Below, one piece after another: positions 49,958 through 58,785 of a stretch of DNA of 64,000 bases; position 1 is the stretch's first letter, and each line of letters begins with the position of its first letter. The stretch covers positions 1,353,907 through 1,417,906 of the forward strand of contig NZ_LT635549.1 in assembly GCF_900120155.1 (NCBI RefSeq), read 5' to 3'. Source of the DNA: Clostridium sp. Marseille-P3244. Its GTDB lineage: Bacteria; Bacillota; Clostridia; Lachnospirales; Lachnospiraceae. Both the position numbers and the translations under genes were made by a program. Under the pieces are notes generated by a model. The model was given only the letters and a program-made list of their open reading frames with translations, searched no databases and was not told the DNA's origin.

Positions 49958-51163
49958 ATGACGATTTTAGAGCTGAGAGAAAAGAGGGCGAAGGCGTGGG
50001 AGGCAGCGAAAGCCTTTCTGGATTCCCACAGGAATGAAAAAGGTGTGCTGTCTGCGGAGGATGACGCCGCCTATACCCGTATGGAACAGGAAATTACGGA
50101 TCTGGGAAAAGAGATTGCCAGGATGGAGCGGCAGGAAGCCTTTGAGAGGGAACTGTCCCAGCCGGTGAATCAGCCCCTGACCGGACGTCCTGCATCCGGC
50201 AGTGCGGGAAAGGAAAAGACCGGCCGCGCTTCGGAGGAATATAAAACGAACTTCTGGAACGCCATGCGCTCCAAGGTGCCGCTTCCCAACGTGGTCAATG
50301 CCCTGGAAGAGGGCACGGATTCCGAGGGCGGGTATCTTGTGCCGGATGAGTATGAACGTACCCTGGTGGAAGCCCTGGAAGAGGAAAATGTGTTCCGCCA
50401 GCTGGCAAACGTGATCCGCACTTCCAGCGGCGACCGGAAGATCCCGGTGGTGGCAACGAAGGGAACGGCGTCCTGGATTGATGAGGAAGGGGCCTACACG
50501 GAGAGTGATGATTCCTTCGGCCAGGTATCCATCGGGGCCTACAAGGTGGGTACCATGATCAAGGTATCTGAGGAACTTCTTAATGACAGCGTTTTTGACC
50601 TGGAATCTTATATTGCGAAGGAATTCGCCCGCCGGATCGGGGCGAAGGAGGAAGAGGCGTTCTTTACCGGGGACGGCTCCGGGAAACCCTTGGGTGTCCT
50701 TGCGGCCACCGGCGGCGCTGAAACAGGGGTGACGGCAGCTTCCTCTACAGCCATTACGGCGGATGAACTGATGGATCTGTTCTATTCCCTGAAATCTCCC
50801 TATCGGAAGAAGGCAGTATGGGTGCTGAACGATTCTACCATCAAGGCGGTGCGGAAACTGAAGGACTCCACGGGGCAGTACCTGTGGCAGCCTTCCCTTG
50901 CGGCCGGTACGCCGGATACGCTCCTTGGCAGGCCGGTGAAGACTTCTGCCTATATGCCGGTGATCGCGGCGGGGGCAAAGACCATTGCCTTCGGCGATTT
51001 CAGCTATTACTGGATCGCGGACCGGCAGGGGCGTTCCTTTAAACGGCTGAATGAACTGTATGCCGCCAACGGCCAGGTGGGTTTCCTTGGCTCCCAGAGG
51101 GTAGATGGGAAGCTGGTGCTTTCCGAGGCAGTGAAGGTACTGGCGCAGAAGGCAGGTTCCTGA
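49958..51163 (+). CDS. Major capsid protein, HK97 fold
   Basis: A protein of about 401 aa. Residues 1-85 form a coiled delta/scaffold region (LELREKRAKAWEAAKAF), which the ClpP-type protease should remove. The capsid domain includes EGTDSEGGYLVPDEYERTLV, WIDEEGAYTESDDSFGQVSI and EEEAFFTGDGSGKPLGVL, all typical of HK97-fold capsids. Two ATGs are two codons apart; 49958 is better spaced from GAGGAGG. Confidence 0.95.
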   Translation: MTILELREKRAKAWEAAKAFLDSHRNEKGVLSAEDDAAYTRMEQEITDLGKEIARMERQEAFERELSQPVNQPLTGRPASGSAGKEKTGRASEEYKTNFWNAMRSKVPLPNVVNALEEGTDSEGGYLVPDEYERTLVEALEEENVFRQLANVIRTSSGDRKIPVVATKGTASWIDEEGAYTESDDSFGQVSIGAYKVGTMIKVSEELLNDSVFDLESYIAKEFARRIGAKEEEAFFTGDGSGKPLGVLAATGGAETGVTAASSTAITADELMDLFYSLKSPYRKKAVWVLNDSTIKAVRKLKDSTGQYLWQPSLAAGTPDTLLGRPVKTSAYMPVIAAGAKTIAFGDFSYYWIADRQGRSFKRLNELYAANGQVGFLGSQRVDGKLVLSEAVKVLAQKAGS

Positions 51164-51236
51164 TGGATTGATATGAGAAAAAAGGCGGTGCCTTCAGTTA
51201 CAGAGGCACTGCCGATAGTAAAGGAGGGCAGGAAGG

Positions 51237-51512
51237 ATGCTGGTGACCCTGGAAGAAATGAAAAATTACCTCCGGGTGGATGACAGTGAGGATGACGGGC
51301 TGATCACTGCGCTTTTGGCATCAGCGGAGCGGATGTGCATGGATATCCTGCGCACAGACGAGGAAAGCGGCCTGCAGGAGGCGGAGAATGGAAAACCGGC
51401 GGTGATGTATACCGTGGCCTATCTGTATGAACACCGGGAGGAAGCCGACCACCATGCCCTGGTCCTGACGCTGCGCTCCCTGCTCTTCGGCAGCCGGAAG
51501 GAGGCGTTCTGA
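51237..51512 (+). CDS. Head-tail connector (gp6-like)
   Basis: A 91-aa adaptor that binds under the portal. MLVTLEEMKNYLRVDDSEDD and MYTVAYLYEHREEADHHALV match the short helical gp6/Gp15-type connector family. GGAGGGCAGG precedes the ATG. The 73 bp upstream contain a GGCGGTGCCT/AGGCACTGCC hairpin without a T-run on the plus strand. Confidence 0.88.
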   Translation: MLVTLEEMKNYLRVDDSEDDGLITALLASAERMCMDILRTDEESGLQEAENGKPAVMYTVAYLYEHREEADHHALVLTLRSLLFGSRKEAF

Positions 51513-51844
51513 TGGAGATCGCTCTTCTGAATGTGAAAGTGACATTCCAGAAAAACTCCGTAGCTGCGGACGATATCGGAAACCGAAAAAATGTCTGGGA
51601 GGATTATTATACCTGCCATGCCACGGTCAGCGGGGAAAGCGGGCAGGAAAAGGCAGCAGCCGGATTGACGGTTGCGGATTCTGACATTGCTTTTACCATC
51701 CGTTTTTGTAAACGGGCGGCGGAGGTAACGGCGGACGGGTTCCGTATCCTGTTTCAAGGGGAGATCTACAATATCGCGGCTGTGGACCACATGAACTATA
51801 AGAAGAAAGCGCTGAAGTTCCGGTGTGAGAAAGCGAGGCGGTGA
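51512..51844 (+). CDS. Head closure protein (SPP1 gp16-like)
   Basis: A 110-aa protein of the phage head-closure class. KVTFQKNSVAADDIGNRKNV and FRILFQGEIYNIAAVDHM are the recognisable beta-strand blocks. It closes the portal channel after packaging. It overlaps its neighbours by the start/stop bases and has AAGGAGG upstream. Confidence 0.82.
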   Translation: MEIALLNVKVTFQKNSVAADDIGNRKNVWEDYYTCHATVSGESGQEKAAAGLTVADSDIAFTIRFCKRAAEVTADGFRILFQGEIYNIAAVDHMNYKKKALKFRCEKARR

Positions 51845-51846
51845 CT

Positions 51847-52230
51847 ATGGGACAGACCGTGCAGATCGGGGATCTGGCGGACGCTGTTATGGAGACATTG
51901 GAGGAATATGCGGATCTGGCTGTCGAAGATGTGAAACAGGCGGTTCGGGATACCGGGGAGACGGTAAGGAAGGAGATCCGTGCCAACGCCCCGAAGGATA
52001 CCGGGGACTACGCCAAAAGCTGGGCGGTAAAGAAAACAAAAGAAACTTCCACCAGCCTGACGCTGACCGTCCATTCCAAAAACCGCTACCAGCTGGCCCA
52101 TCTGCTGGAGTATGGCCATGCAAAGCGGGGCGGCGGACGGGTGGAGGGCAAAGCCCATATCGCCCCGGCGGAGGAGAAGGGGATCCGGCAGCTGGAAGAA
52201 GAGATCGAAAGGAGCCTGAGGGATGGATAA
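51847..52230 (+). CDS. HK97 gp10-like tail-joining protein
   Basis: A protein of about 127 aa of the HK97-gp10 family. IRANAPKDTGDYAKSWAVKK and RYQLAHLLEYGHAKRGGGRV are diagnostic. It contributes to the head-tail joint or tail end. ATG 51847 (or GTG 51841) follows GAGGCGG. Confidence 0.9.
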   Translation: MGQTVQIGDLADAVMETLEEYADLAVEDVKQAVRDTGETVRKEIRANAPKDTGDYAKSWAVKKTKETSTSLTLTVHSKNRYQLAHLLEYGHAKRGGGRVEGKAHIAPAEEKGIRQLEEEIERSLRDG

Positions 52231-52564
52231 ACTTCTGGATATTTTGAAAAGCACCGGCTTCCCCTATGCTTATGACCATTTCGCGGAAGGGGAAGCGCCG
52301 GATCCGCCGTTCCTTTGCTACCTGCTGCCGGGGAGCGATAACTTTTCCGCGGATGGGAAGGTCTATTACCGGATCAGCGAGGTGCGGGTGGAATTATATA
52401 CGGACCAGAAGGATTTAGCCGCGGAGAGGAAGATGGAGGATGCCCTGGATGCGGCAGGAGTTTTTTATAACAAGACGGAAACCTGGATCGAAAGCGAAAA
52501 GCTGTATGAGGTTCTGTACTCTTTTGAGATGGAGGGAGTAGGAAATGTCTACAAAGAAGAATAA
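52223..52564 (+). CDS. Tail terminator/completion-like protein
   Basis: A 113-aa protein in the tail-terminator position, between gp10-like and major tail genes. GFPYAYDHFAEGEAPDPPFL and VYYRISEVRVELYTDQKDLA resemble the short tail-completion proteins of Firmicutes siphophages. It overlaps the major tail gene by 20 bp. Confidence 0.75.
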   Translation: MDKLLDILKSTGFPYAYDHFAEGEAPDPPFLCYLLPGSDNFSADGKVYYRISEVRVELYTDQKDLAAERKMEDALDAAGVFYNKTETWIESEKLYEVLYSFEMEGVGNVYKEE

Positions 52565-53183
52565 AGTAAAATTTAATATCTGCAACGTGCATTACGCGTT
52601 GATTACAGTGGATGATGACGGGGAGGTGACCTTTGGGACGCCGGTGGCTATGCCTGGAGCGGTATCCTTGTCTTTGGAGCCGAATGGAGAGCCGTCCAAT
52701 TTTTATGCGGATGGGTACGCTTATTATACGATCTCCAATAACATGGGTTATGAGGGGGATCTGGAACTGGCCATGGTGCCGGAGAGTTTCCGGACGGATG
52801 TGCTGAAGGAATCCTTGGATGACAACAGCGTGCTGGTGGAGAGCGCCAATGTGGAAACAGCGAACTTTGCCCTGCTTTTTGAATTTGATGGGGATGTGAA
52901 GAAGATCCGACATGTGCTGTATAACTGCTCTGCGGCCAGGCCCAATATCGAGTCCGCGACCAATGAAGAGGAGATCGAGGTACAGACGGAAACGCTGGCC
53001 ATCACGGCGGCGCCCCTGGCCAATGGGTATGTGAAGGCCCGTACCGGGGACAGCACCACGGATACCGTTTATACGGGCTGGTATACAGCGGTGTATCTGC
53101 CGGAGGTGACGCCGGATACCTCCGGGACACAGCAGTCCGGCCAGCAAGGGACAGATGATGAGACAGGAGGGGAGACCTTATGA
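52545..53183 (+). CDS. Major tail protein (phi13-like)
   Basis: A 212-aa tail tube protein. NKVKFNICNVHYALITVDDD and GTPVAMPGAVSLSLEPNGEP, then YYTISNNMGYEGDLELAMVP, match the phi13-type family. The last 30 residues are Thr/Ser/Gly-rich (TPDTSGTQQSGQQGTDDETG) and are probably a flexible tail. GGAGGGAG precedes the ATG. Confidence 0.9.
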   Translation: MSTKKNKVKFNICNVHYALITVDDDGEVTFGTPVAMPGAVSLSLEPNGEPSNFYADGYAYYTISNNMGYEGDLELAMVPESFRTDVLKESLDDNSVLVESANVETANFALLFEFDGDVKKIRHVLYNCSAARPNIESATNEEEIEVQTETLAITAAPLANGYVKARTGDSTTDTVYTGWYTAVYLPEVTPDTSGTQQSGQQGTDDETGGETL

Positions 53184-53557
53184 GCATGAAACGGAATATC
53201 ATGATTGACGGGCAGGAGGTCACTTTTAAGGCCTCCGCCGCTATCCCCCGGATCTACCGGATGCGGTTCCACCGGGATATTTATAAGGACCTGCGGGATC
53301 TGGAAAAGGGGATTGACAAGAATGACCCGGAGAATTCCAACCTGGACCTGTTTTCCCTGGAAATGTTTGAGAACATCGCCTATGTGATGGCGAAGCACGC
53401 TGACCCGTCCATCCCGGATACGCCGGAGGAATGGCTGGATGGGTTCAACACCTTTTCCATTTATCAGGTGCTGCCCCAGATCATTGAACTGTGGGGGCTG
53501 AACACCCAGACGGATGTGCAGGCTAAAAAAAACTTCGCCCGACTGACCGGGAAATGA
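53180..53557 (+). CDS. Tail assembly chaperone gpG
   Basis: A 125-aa tail assembly chaperone that binds the tape measure protein. IMIDGQEVTFKASAAIPRIY is the typical N-terminus. It ends after an A AAA AAC slippery site, from which the longer gpGT form is made. AGGAGG precedes the start, which overlaps the major tail stop. Confidence 0.88.
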   Translation: MSMKRNIMIDGQEVTFKASAAIPRIYRMRFHRDIYKDLRDLEKGIDKNDPENSNLDLFSLEMFENIAYVMAKHADPSIPDTPEEWLDGFNTFSIYQVLPQIIELWGLNTQTDVQAKKNFARLTGK

Positions 53558-53718
53558 CAACACCTCTGTTCCTCCTGCGGTGCGTGCAGCTGGGGCTGTC
53601 CATCCGGGATCTGGATCTGCTGACCATTGGGATGGTGAATGATATGTATGTGGAGAGCCGGAACGATGAGCATAAGTATGCGGTAGTGGCCACGCAGGAG
53701 GATTTTGATAGGTTCTGA
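53180..53718 (+). CDS. gpGT tail chaperone made by -1 frameshift
   Basis: A -1 slip on A AAA AAC (53527-53533) carries the ribosome from codons AAA AAC into a frame that runs to TGA 53716-53718. The extension includes LRPTDREMTTPLFLLRCVQL, IRDLDLLTIGMVNDMYVESR and ends TQEDFDRF. This matches the conserved gpG/gpGT arrangement of long-tailed phages. The slippage is inferred from sequence and family knowledge. Confidence 0.82.
53527..53533 (+). promoter_or_regulatory. Slippery heptamer A AAA AAC (gpG/gpGT)
   Basis: An A8C run at 53525-53533 contains A AAA AAC in the right phase, 24 bp before the gpG stop. It is the classic lambda-type position. Confidence 0.8.
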
Positions 53719-53747
53719 TTGTTTATAGTTCTCATCCTTGCTATAAT
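53719..53747 (+). promoter_or_regulatory. Promoter of the first moron
   Basis: TTGTTT (53719-53724), 17 bp, TATAAT (53742-53747), starting right after the gpGT stop. Late phage genes do not need their own promoter here, so it supports independent expression of the moron in the lysogen. Confidence 0.65.
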
Positions 53748-53811
53748 TGAGTAGGGAGAAATATCCCCTATTTTTAATGTAGAGTAGAGCAAATTGAGAT
53801 GGGGAGAAAAT

Positions 53812-54591
53812 ATGATGGATATTCAAGAGTTGAGAAATGATAAAAAATTTGAAAACTGGCATGAATACGAACCGATGGATGCTCAATATGTGAGATATAT
53901 TAAAACGGATCCTTCTGTATTGGCTGCAGGGCATAAAATCAATGATGTATACCATACATTTTGTGATGCAAGAGCTTCATTACTACAAGCCAATTACAAA
54001 AATTATGGAGATTTGTGTGCCGATAATGAGATCAGTAGATTATACATAAAGACGAAATTTTTAAAAGATGCTCTTATGGAATATGCAATATGTCTTGATT
54101 TGAGTTGGCAAGTGGTATGGGCTTATATTCAGCCCAGTTCTTTTGCTTATTTGGTTCAAAAGAAATATAAGGAAATGGAAAAGTTATGTACAGAAGACAA
54201 TGTACATTCACAATTAAATTGTGCAATAGCACAAAATGTAGATAAAGCAAAAAGAATAAAGGACTTGATAATATGCTTTGGAGATGAAAAGACAGTCAGA
54301 GACATTAGAAGCATATATAATAGCATAAAACATCGTGGTATGATGTATTTTAAAGGTTTCTCTAAAGAAGATATATCAAAGTTTCTTTTTGATCCCAATA
54401 TTGAAATGCCTCTTAAAAGAGAAACATATGATCCTAATTATATTCAGGAGTTATTATTATCGTATCACGAAAAATTTGAAGAATATTTTAACGACTTGAT
54501 TTCTTTGATTATGCCGATAGATTATAAAAATAATGATATTGGGATAATCAATTACATAAGTATTCTTGATGAAATCAAAAAATTCAACTAG
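53812..54591 (+). CDS. Moron: AT-rich protein, possibly HEPN-like
   Basis: A 259-aa protein inserted between the tail chaperone and tape measure genes, with its own promoter and terminator and much lower GC than its neighbours. It is helical and soluble. TVRDIRSIYNSIKHRGMMYF resembles the N/R-x-x-KH motif of HEPN-fold proteins such as the Cthe_2314 group, and ALMEYAICLDLSWQVVWAYI is a plausible partner helix. If it is HEPN it might be an RNase-type exclusion factor or only a helical scaffold. GGGGAG precedes two adjacent ATGs. The family call is tentative. Confidence 0.65.
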   Translation: MMDIQELRNDKKFENWHEYEPMDAQYVRYIKTDPSVLAAGHKINDVYHTFCDARASLLQANYKNYGDLCADNEISRLYIKTKFLKDALMEYAICLDLSWQVVWAYIQPSSFAYLVQKKYKEMEKLCTEDNVHSQLNCAIAQNVDKAKRIKDLIICFGDEKTVRDIRSIYNSIKHRGMMYFKGFSKEDISKFLFDPNIEMPLKRETYDPNYIQELLLSYHEKFEEYFNDLISLIMPIDYKNNDIGIINYISILDEIKKFN

Positions 54592-54645
54592 AGTAATACG
54601 TTTAAAAATCATTTAATATTTGCATAATTGTGAGGAATCCTTTGT

Positions 54646-54673
54646 AAAAAGCTCGGAGAAATCCGGGCTTTTT
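54646..54673 (+). terminator. Terminator of the first moron
   Basis: AAAAAGCTCGGA pairs with TCCGGGCTTTTT around GAAA. It ends 30 bp before the tape measure start and isolates the moron from the late genes at least partly. Confidence 0.7.
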
Positions 54674-54702
54674 CTATGTCCATTTTCAGGAGGTGGCAAC
54701 AC

Positions 54703-57700
54703 ATGGCAAGCCGGATTAAGGGCATTACAGTGGAGATTGGCGGCGATACCAGAGGACTGGAAAAGTCGCTTGCCGCAGTGAACAATTCCATAAAGAAGAC
54801 CCAGAGCCAGCTTCGGGATGTAAATAACCTTCTGAAACTGGATCCGTCCAACACCATCCTTCTGGCGCAGAAGCAGGAACTTCTGCAGTCGGCCATCGGG
54901 GATACGGAAAAGAAGCTGGAAGCCCTGGAACAGGCCCAGGAGGATGTGGCGAAAGCCTTTGAACGTGGTGACCTGGGGAAAGACCGGTACATGGCTTTCC
55001 AACGTGAAGTAGAAGAAACCCGTGGAGCGCTGAACCGGTATAAGGCAGACTTGTCTGGTTTGCAGTCAGAGCAGGAGCGGCTGGCATCCAATACGGAGCG
55101 GCTGAATAAGCTGTTTGCGGCTACAGGTTCCAGTGTGGATGATTACGCCGATGTGCTGGGGAGCCGCCTGGTGACGGCGATCCGGAATGGGACGGCTTCT
55201 TCTGATCAACTGAAAACCGCTGTGGAGAAGATCGGGAAGGCGGTCACCGGCGGGAAGGCAGACATTAAGCAGCTGACAGACGCCCTGGATACAGTAGATG
55301 ACGGGCAGGCGGTACGAAATCTGATCAATGATCTGAATGATGTGGGTGACGCTGCTCAGGACGCTGCGGATGACATCGGGGAGATTGCCCAGGCCACCAA
55401 GGGTGCAGCGCTTATGGAAGCCGCTGACCAGTTATCTGTGGTGGGGGATAAGATCCAGGATGTGGGAGATAAGGCGGTATCCGCTTATGCGGAGATTGAG
55501 ACGGCCGTTTCTAAAGTAAACGCCTACTTCGGGGAGACCGGGGAGGCGGCGGAAGCCAGCGCTGAAATCGTGAAAAACGTGTACGGCTCCGGCGTGGGCC
55601 AGAGTATGGACGCGGTGGCGGAAGCGGTCATCATGGTCAAGAAGAATCTGGGAGAGCTTTCCGATACTGACCTTACGAACCTTACCAAGCAGGCGCTGAC
55701 GCTGGAAGAACTGTACGGGATCGACATGAATGAGACCCTTCGGGGCGTCAACTCTCTGATGAAGCAGTATGGCCTGACCGCACAGGAGGCCATGGATTAT
55801 ATTGTCCGAGGTACGCAGAACGGCTTGGACAAGACCAATGAGTTGGGGGATAACCTGTCCGAGTATGCCGGGAAATTTGAGCAGGCTGGGTATTCTGCTT
55901 CCGAGTATTTTCAGCTTCTGCAGAATGGCCTGCAGGGAGGCGCTTATAACCTGGACAAGGTCAATGACGCGGTCAATGAGGTGACCACCCGTCTGGCGGA
56001 TGGAACCATCGGGGATTCCATTGACCTGTATTCCCAGAAGACCCAATCTTTATTCCTTGCATGGCAGAACGGGGAGGCCACCCAGAAGCAGGTAATCGAT
56101 TCCATTGTGGCAGATATTGGAAACTGCACCAGCCAGCAGGAAGCCCTGAACATGGCGGCCCAGGCATTTGGGACCATGGCTGAGGACGGGAACCTAAAAT
56201 TTATTACTTCCCTGACTTCTGTGGGAGAGACTTATGACAGCGTTGCCGGGTCAGCGGAAAATCTGTTCAGCCAGACACAGACGCCTATGCAGGAGATGGA
56301 AGCCAATACGAGGAAGCTGCAGCAGGCGCTGGTGCCTCTGGGAGAAAAGATCGTGGAGCTGGCCAACGTGGTGCTGCCGCCCCTGGTGGCCATCATCACA
56401 GCAGTGAGCGAGGTATTCGGCATGCTGCCTGAGCCGGTGCAGAATTTTGTGGTGATCCTTGGGGCTTTGCTGGTGGCGTTTACCGCATTGACGCCGGTAA
56501 TCGCGGCCCTGGCGGTGTCCTTCGGGGCACTGAACATCTCCCTGCTTCCCGTGATCGGCATTATTGCCGGGGTGGCGGCGGCCATTGCCGGGATCATCGC
56601 TATCGTCAAAAACTGGGGAGCGATTACGGAATGGTTCGGGAACCTGTGGCAGACGGTATCCCAAAAGCTGATGGAATTATGGAACGGGTTGGCAGTCTTT
56701 TTTACGGAGACGATCCCGGCAGCGTTCCAGATCTTCATCAGCTTTTTTTCTGCCATCCCGGACTGGTGGAGCGGCCTGTGGTCACAGGTATCCGCGTTTT
56801 TCGCGAATACCTGGAACGCAATCCTGCAGAATCCCATTGTCCAGCTGGTGGTGACAACGATTACTTCTTTGTGGGAGAATGCGAAAAATACTCTGCAGGG
56901 GATCTGGTCGGGAATTTGCCAGATTGCCTCCGGCGCTTTTGAACTGCTGAAAAATGTGATCTTGGCTCCGGTGCTTCTGCTGATCGATTTGGTGACAGGA
57001 AATTTCTCCCAGTTTGCCTTCGATGCGGCCAATATCTGGAACAATATCAGAAATGCGGCTTCCCAGATCTGGTCGGGAATCCGGCAGGTGGTGACTTCTG
57101 CAGCTTCGGGACTGAAGCAGGGCGTGGAAACTGTGCTTTCGGCTCTGTCCCAGTTTGCCTCTCAGATCTGGTCCGCCATGAAGCAGACGGCGTCTTCTGT
57201 CTGGAACGGCATCAAGACCACGGTGGTGAATATCGCATCCACCTTGCGTGAAGCGGCGGTGTCCGCTTTCCAGCGGATGGTTTCCGGGATTGGCTCCGCC
57301 CTTTCCGGGCTGTATTCGGTTGTAAGCAATGGATTTTCTTCCGCCATCCGGTTTATCACCGGGCTGCCGGGACAGGCGTTCCAGTGGGGGAAAGATTTCA
57401 TTCAGGGGCTGATCAACGGGATTTCCAGCATGATCCAGAGTGTGATCAACACAATTTCCGGTCTGGCTGACCGGATCCGATCTTTCCTGCACTTCTCGGC
57501 TCCGGATGAGGGGCCGCTGGCAGATTATGAGACCTGGATGCCGGACTTCATGAAGGGGCTGGCGAGCGGCATTGAGAAGAACCGGAACCTGGTGGAGAAA
57601 GCTGTCCGGGATGTGGCTTCGGATATGGTGATTTCCCCGAAAATGAACGGGCCAGAGTATGGCTATGCCAATGGCGCTTTATCCGGCGGGAACATATCCG

Positions 57701-57861
57701 ACCTGATCTCCGGGATCTCTTCTGCGGTGTCAGAAGCATTGGCAGGCTTTTCCGGCTCGCAGGGGAATATTGTGATCCCGGTGTATGTCGGCGGGACGCT
57801 TCTGGATGAACTGGTAGTGACAGCGCAGGCAAGACAGAACCTGCGGTCAGGAGGGAGGTAA
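54703..57861 (+). CDS. Tail tape measure protein
   Basis: A 1052-aa tape measure that sets tail length. The N-terminus (GITVEIGGDTRGLEKSLAAV) and following coiled coil (LNRYKADLSGLQSEQERLAS) are typical; residues about 245-470 form the TP901-type core. Hydrophobic segments follow (for example LVAFTALTPVIAALAVSFGA) and repeated Trp-containing units such as IWNNIRNAASQIWSGI. I start at ATG 54703 behind AGGAGGTGG. Roughly 1050 residues suggests a tail of about 150 nm by the usual 1.5 angstrom per residue rule. Confidence 0.95.
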   Translation: MASRIKGITVEIGGDTRGLEKSLAAVNNSIKKTQSQLRDVNNLLKLDPSNTILLAQKQELLQSAIGDTEKKLEALEQAQEDVAKAFERGDLGKDRYMAFQREVEETRGALNRYKADLSGLQSEQERLASNTERLNKLFAATGSSVDDYADVLGSRLVTAIRNGTASSDQLKTAVEKIGKAVTGGKADIKQLTDALDTVDDGQAVRNLINDLNDVGDAAQDAADDIGEIAQATKGAALMEAADQLSVVGDKIQDVGDKAVSAYAEIETAVSKVNAYFGETGEAAEASAEIVKNVYGSGVGQSMDAVAEAVIMVKKNLGELSDTDLTNLTKQALTLEELYGIDMNETLRGVNSLMKQYGLTAQEAMDYIVRGTQNGLDKTNELGDNLSEYAGKFEQAGYSASEYFQLLQNGLQGGAYNLDKVNDAVNEVTTRLADGTIGDSIDLYSQKTQSLFLAWQNGEATQKQVIDSIVADIGNCTSQQEALNMAAQAFGTMAEDGNLKFITSLTSVGETYDSVAGSAENLFSQTQTPMQEMEANTRKLQQALVPLGEKIVELANVVLPPLVAIITAVSEVFGMLPEPVQNFVVILGALLVAFTALTPVIAALAVSFGALNISLLPVIGIIAGVAAAIAGIIAIVKNWGAITEWFGNLWQTVSQKLMELWNGLAVFFTETIPAAFQIFISFFSAIPDWWSGLWSQVSAFFANTWNAILQNPIVQLVVTTITSLWENAKNTLQGIWSGICQIASGAFELLKNVILAPVLLLIDLVTGNFSQFAFDAANIWNNIRNAASQIWSGIRQVVTSAASGLKQGVETVLSALSQFASQIWSAMKQTASSVWNGIKTTVVNIASTLREAAVSAFQRMVSGIGSALSGLYSVVSNGFSSAIRFITGLPGQAFQWGKDFIQGLINGISSMIQSVINTISGLADRIRSFLHFSAPDEGPLADYETWMPDFMKGLASGIEKNRNLVEKAVRDVASDMVISPKMNGPEYGYANGALSGGNISDLISGISSAVSEALAGFSGSQGNIVIPVYVGGTLLDELVVTAQARQNLRSGGR

Positions 57862-57864
57862 ACC

Positions 57865-58227
57865 ATGGCATTTATACAATATCTGACCTTTGACGGGATA
57901 GCCCTCCCTTTGCCGGATTCCTATGAAGTACAGATGGATGATGTGGAGGCGGATTCCGGCGGGGAGACGGAAGCTGGTACAATGCAGCGAGATGTGGTGC
58001 GCGCAGGCGTGGTGAGCATCCCGGTGACATTTTCTGTTTCGGCAAAGTGGCTGAAGATCCTGACGGAGTTTAAGCAGCAGGAAAAGATTACCGTGGGGTA
58101 TTTTGATACAGAGACGCTGGCTTTGAATACGGCGGAGATGTATGTGGAAGGATATAAGGCTTCTCTGGTAAAGGATACTTCTCGGAAAGGTCTGTGGACG
58201 GTGAGTTTTACGCTGAGGGAGTTTTGA
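57865..58227 (+). CDS. Small phage tail protein
   Basis: A 120-aa protein beginning FIQYLTFDGIALPLPDSYEV and ending GLWTVSFTLREF. It occupies the distal-tail position after the tape measure. Proteins of this type are annotated as tail proteins in Firmicutes phages; no enzymatic motif is present. AGGAGGGAGG precedes the ATG. Confidence 0.75.
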   Translation: MAFIQYLTFDGIALPLPDSYEVQMDDVEADSGGETEAGTMQRDVVRAGVVSIPVTFSVSAKWLKILTEFKQQEKITVGYFDTETLALNTAEMYVEGYKASLVKDTSRKGLWTVSFTLREF

Positions 58228-58305
58228 ATGTGTATTCTTTTTTGGGGGAAATTGTGGTATATTTGAGAAAAACGAATTGGAAATTGTGTGGGAGGTAGAG
58301 TATTC

Positions 58306-58638
58306 ATGGGAAAATTCTTTTTGTTCATGCTCTATATTGTTTTTGCATTTATTTTAGGGATTTTATCAGTTGTATTAAAGAAAAAGCATACTCAATTTCC
58401 TGATTTTAGGGTAGGATACCACAATAAAAAGATAATGGAAAATAAAGAAAAGTGGGACTATGCAAATAATGTTGCAGGAAATTTATGTGCTTTGTTTGCG
58501 GTTATCGGTATAATTGTTTCCGCAATTTTATATCTGCTTAAAGCAAATATGAATATAACAATAATAATATTCTTTATATACAGTATAGCTACAATATTAG
58601 CCATTTTGGTGTTGCCAGTAAAATTAATAAAGAAATAA
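58306..58638 (+). CDS. Moron: SdpI-like small membrane protein
   Basis: A 110-aa AT-rich protein with three transmembrane segments (FFLFMLYIVFAFILGILSVV, NLCALFAVIGIIVSAILYLL and ITIIIFFIYSIATILAILVL). Between the first two lies FRVGYHNKKIMENKEKWDYA, like the G-Y/R...W-x-x-x-N motif of SdpI-family proteins. SdpI is an immunity protein to a secreted toxin. It has an extended -10 (TGGTATATT) and a GGGAGGT ribosome site. As a prophage moron it might alter the lysogen's envelope; that is inference. Confidence 0.65.
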   Translation: MGKFFLFMLYIVFAFILGILSVVLKKKHTQFPDFRVGYHNKKIMENKEKWDYANNVAGNLCALFAVIGIIVSAILYLLKANMNITIIIFFIYSIATILAILVLPVKLIKK

Positions 58639-58724
58639 CTACCATTCTCTGCAATAAAATTAAAGTCAAATCGGTCAATCCTAAGTTGTTGAGTTAGATG
58701 ATTCTGATATTTTATATTGCCAAG

Positions 58725-58755
58725 AGCATCAGTCAGAAATGATTGGTGCTTTTTT
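58725..58755 (+). terminator. Terminator of the second moron
   Basis: AGCATCAGTCA-GAAA-TGATTGGTGCT with G-U pairs, followed by TTTTT. The next late gene starts 30 bp later. Confidence 0.65.
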
Positions 58756-58785
58756 GATGCCTGGAAACGGAAGGAGGGATGTCCG

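Noticed and set aside
51181-51220. Hairpin considered as a terminator after the capsid gene
   Set aside because: The stem is good but has no T-run on the plus strand; the T-run is on the antisense side, where no gene ends.
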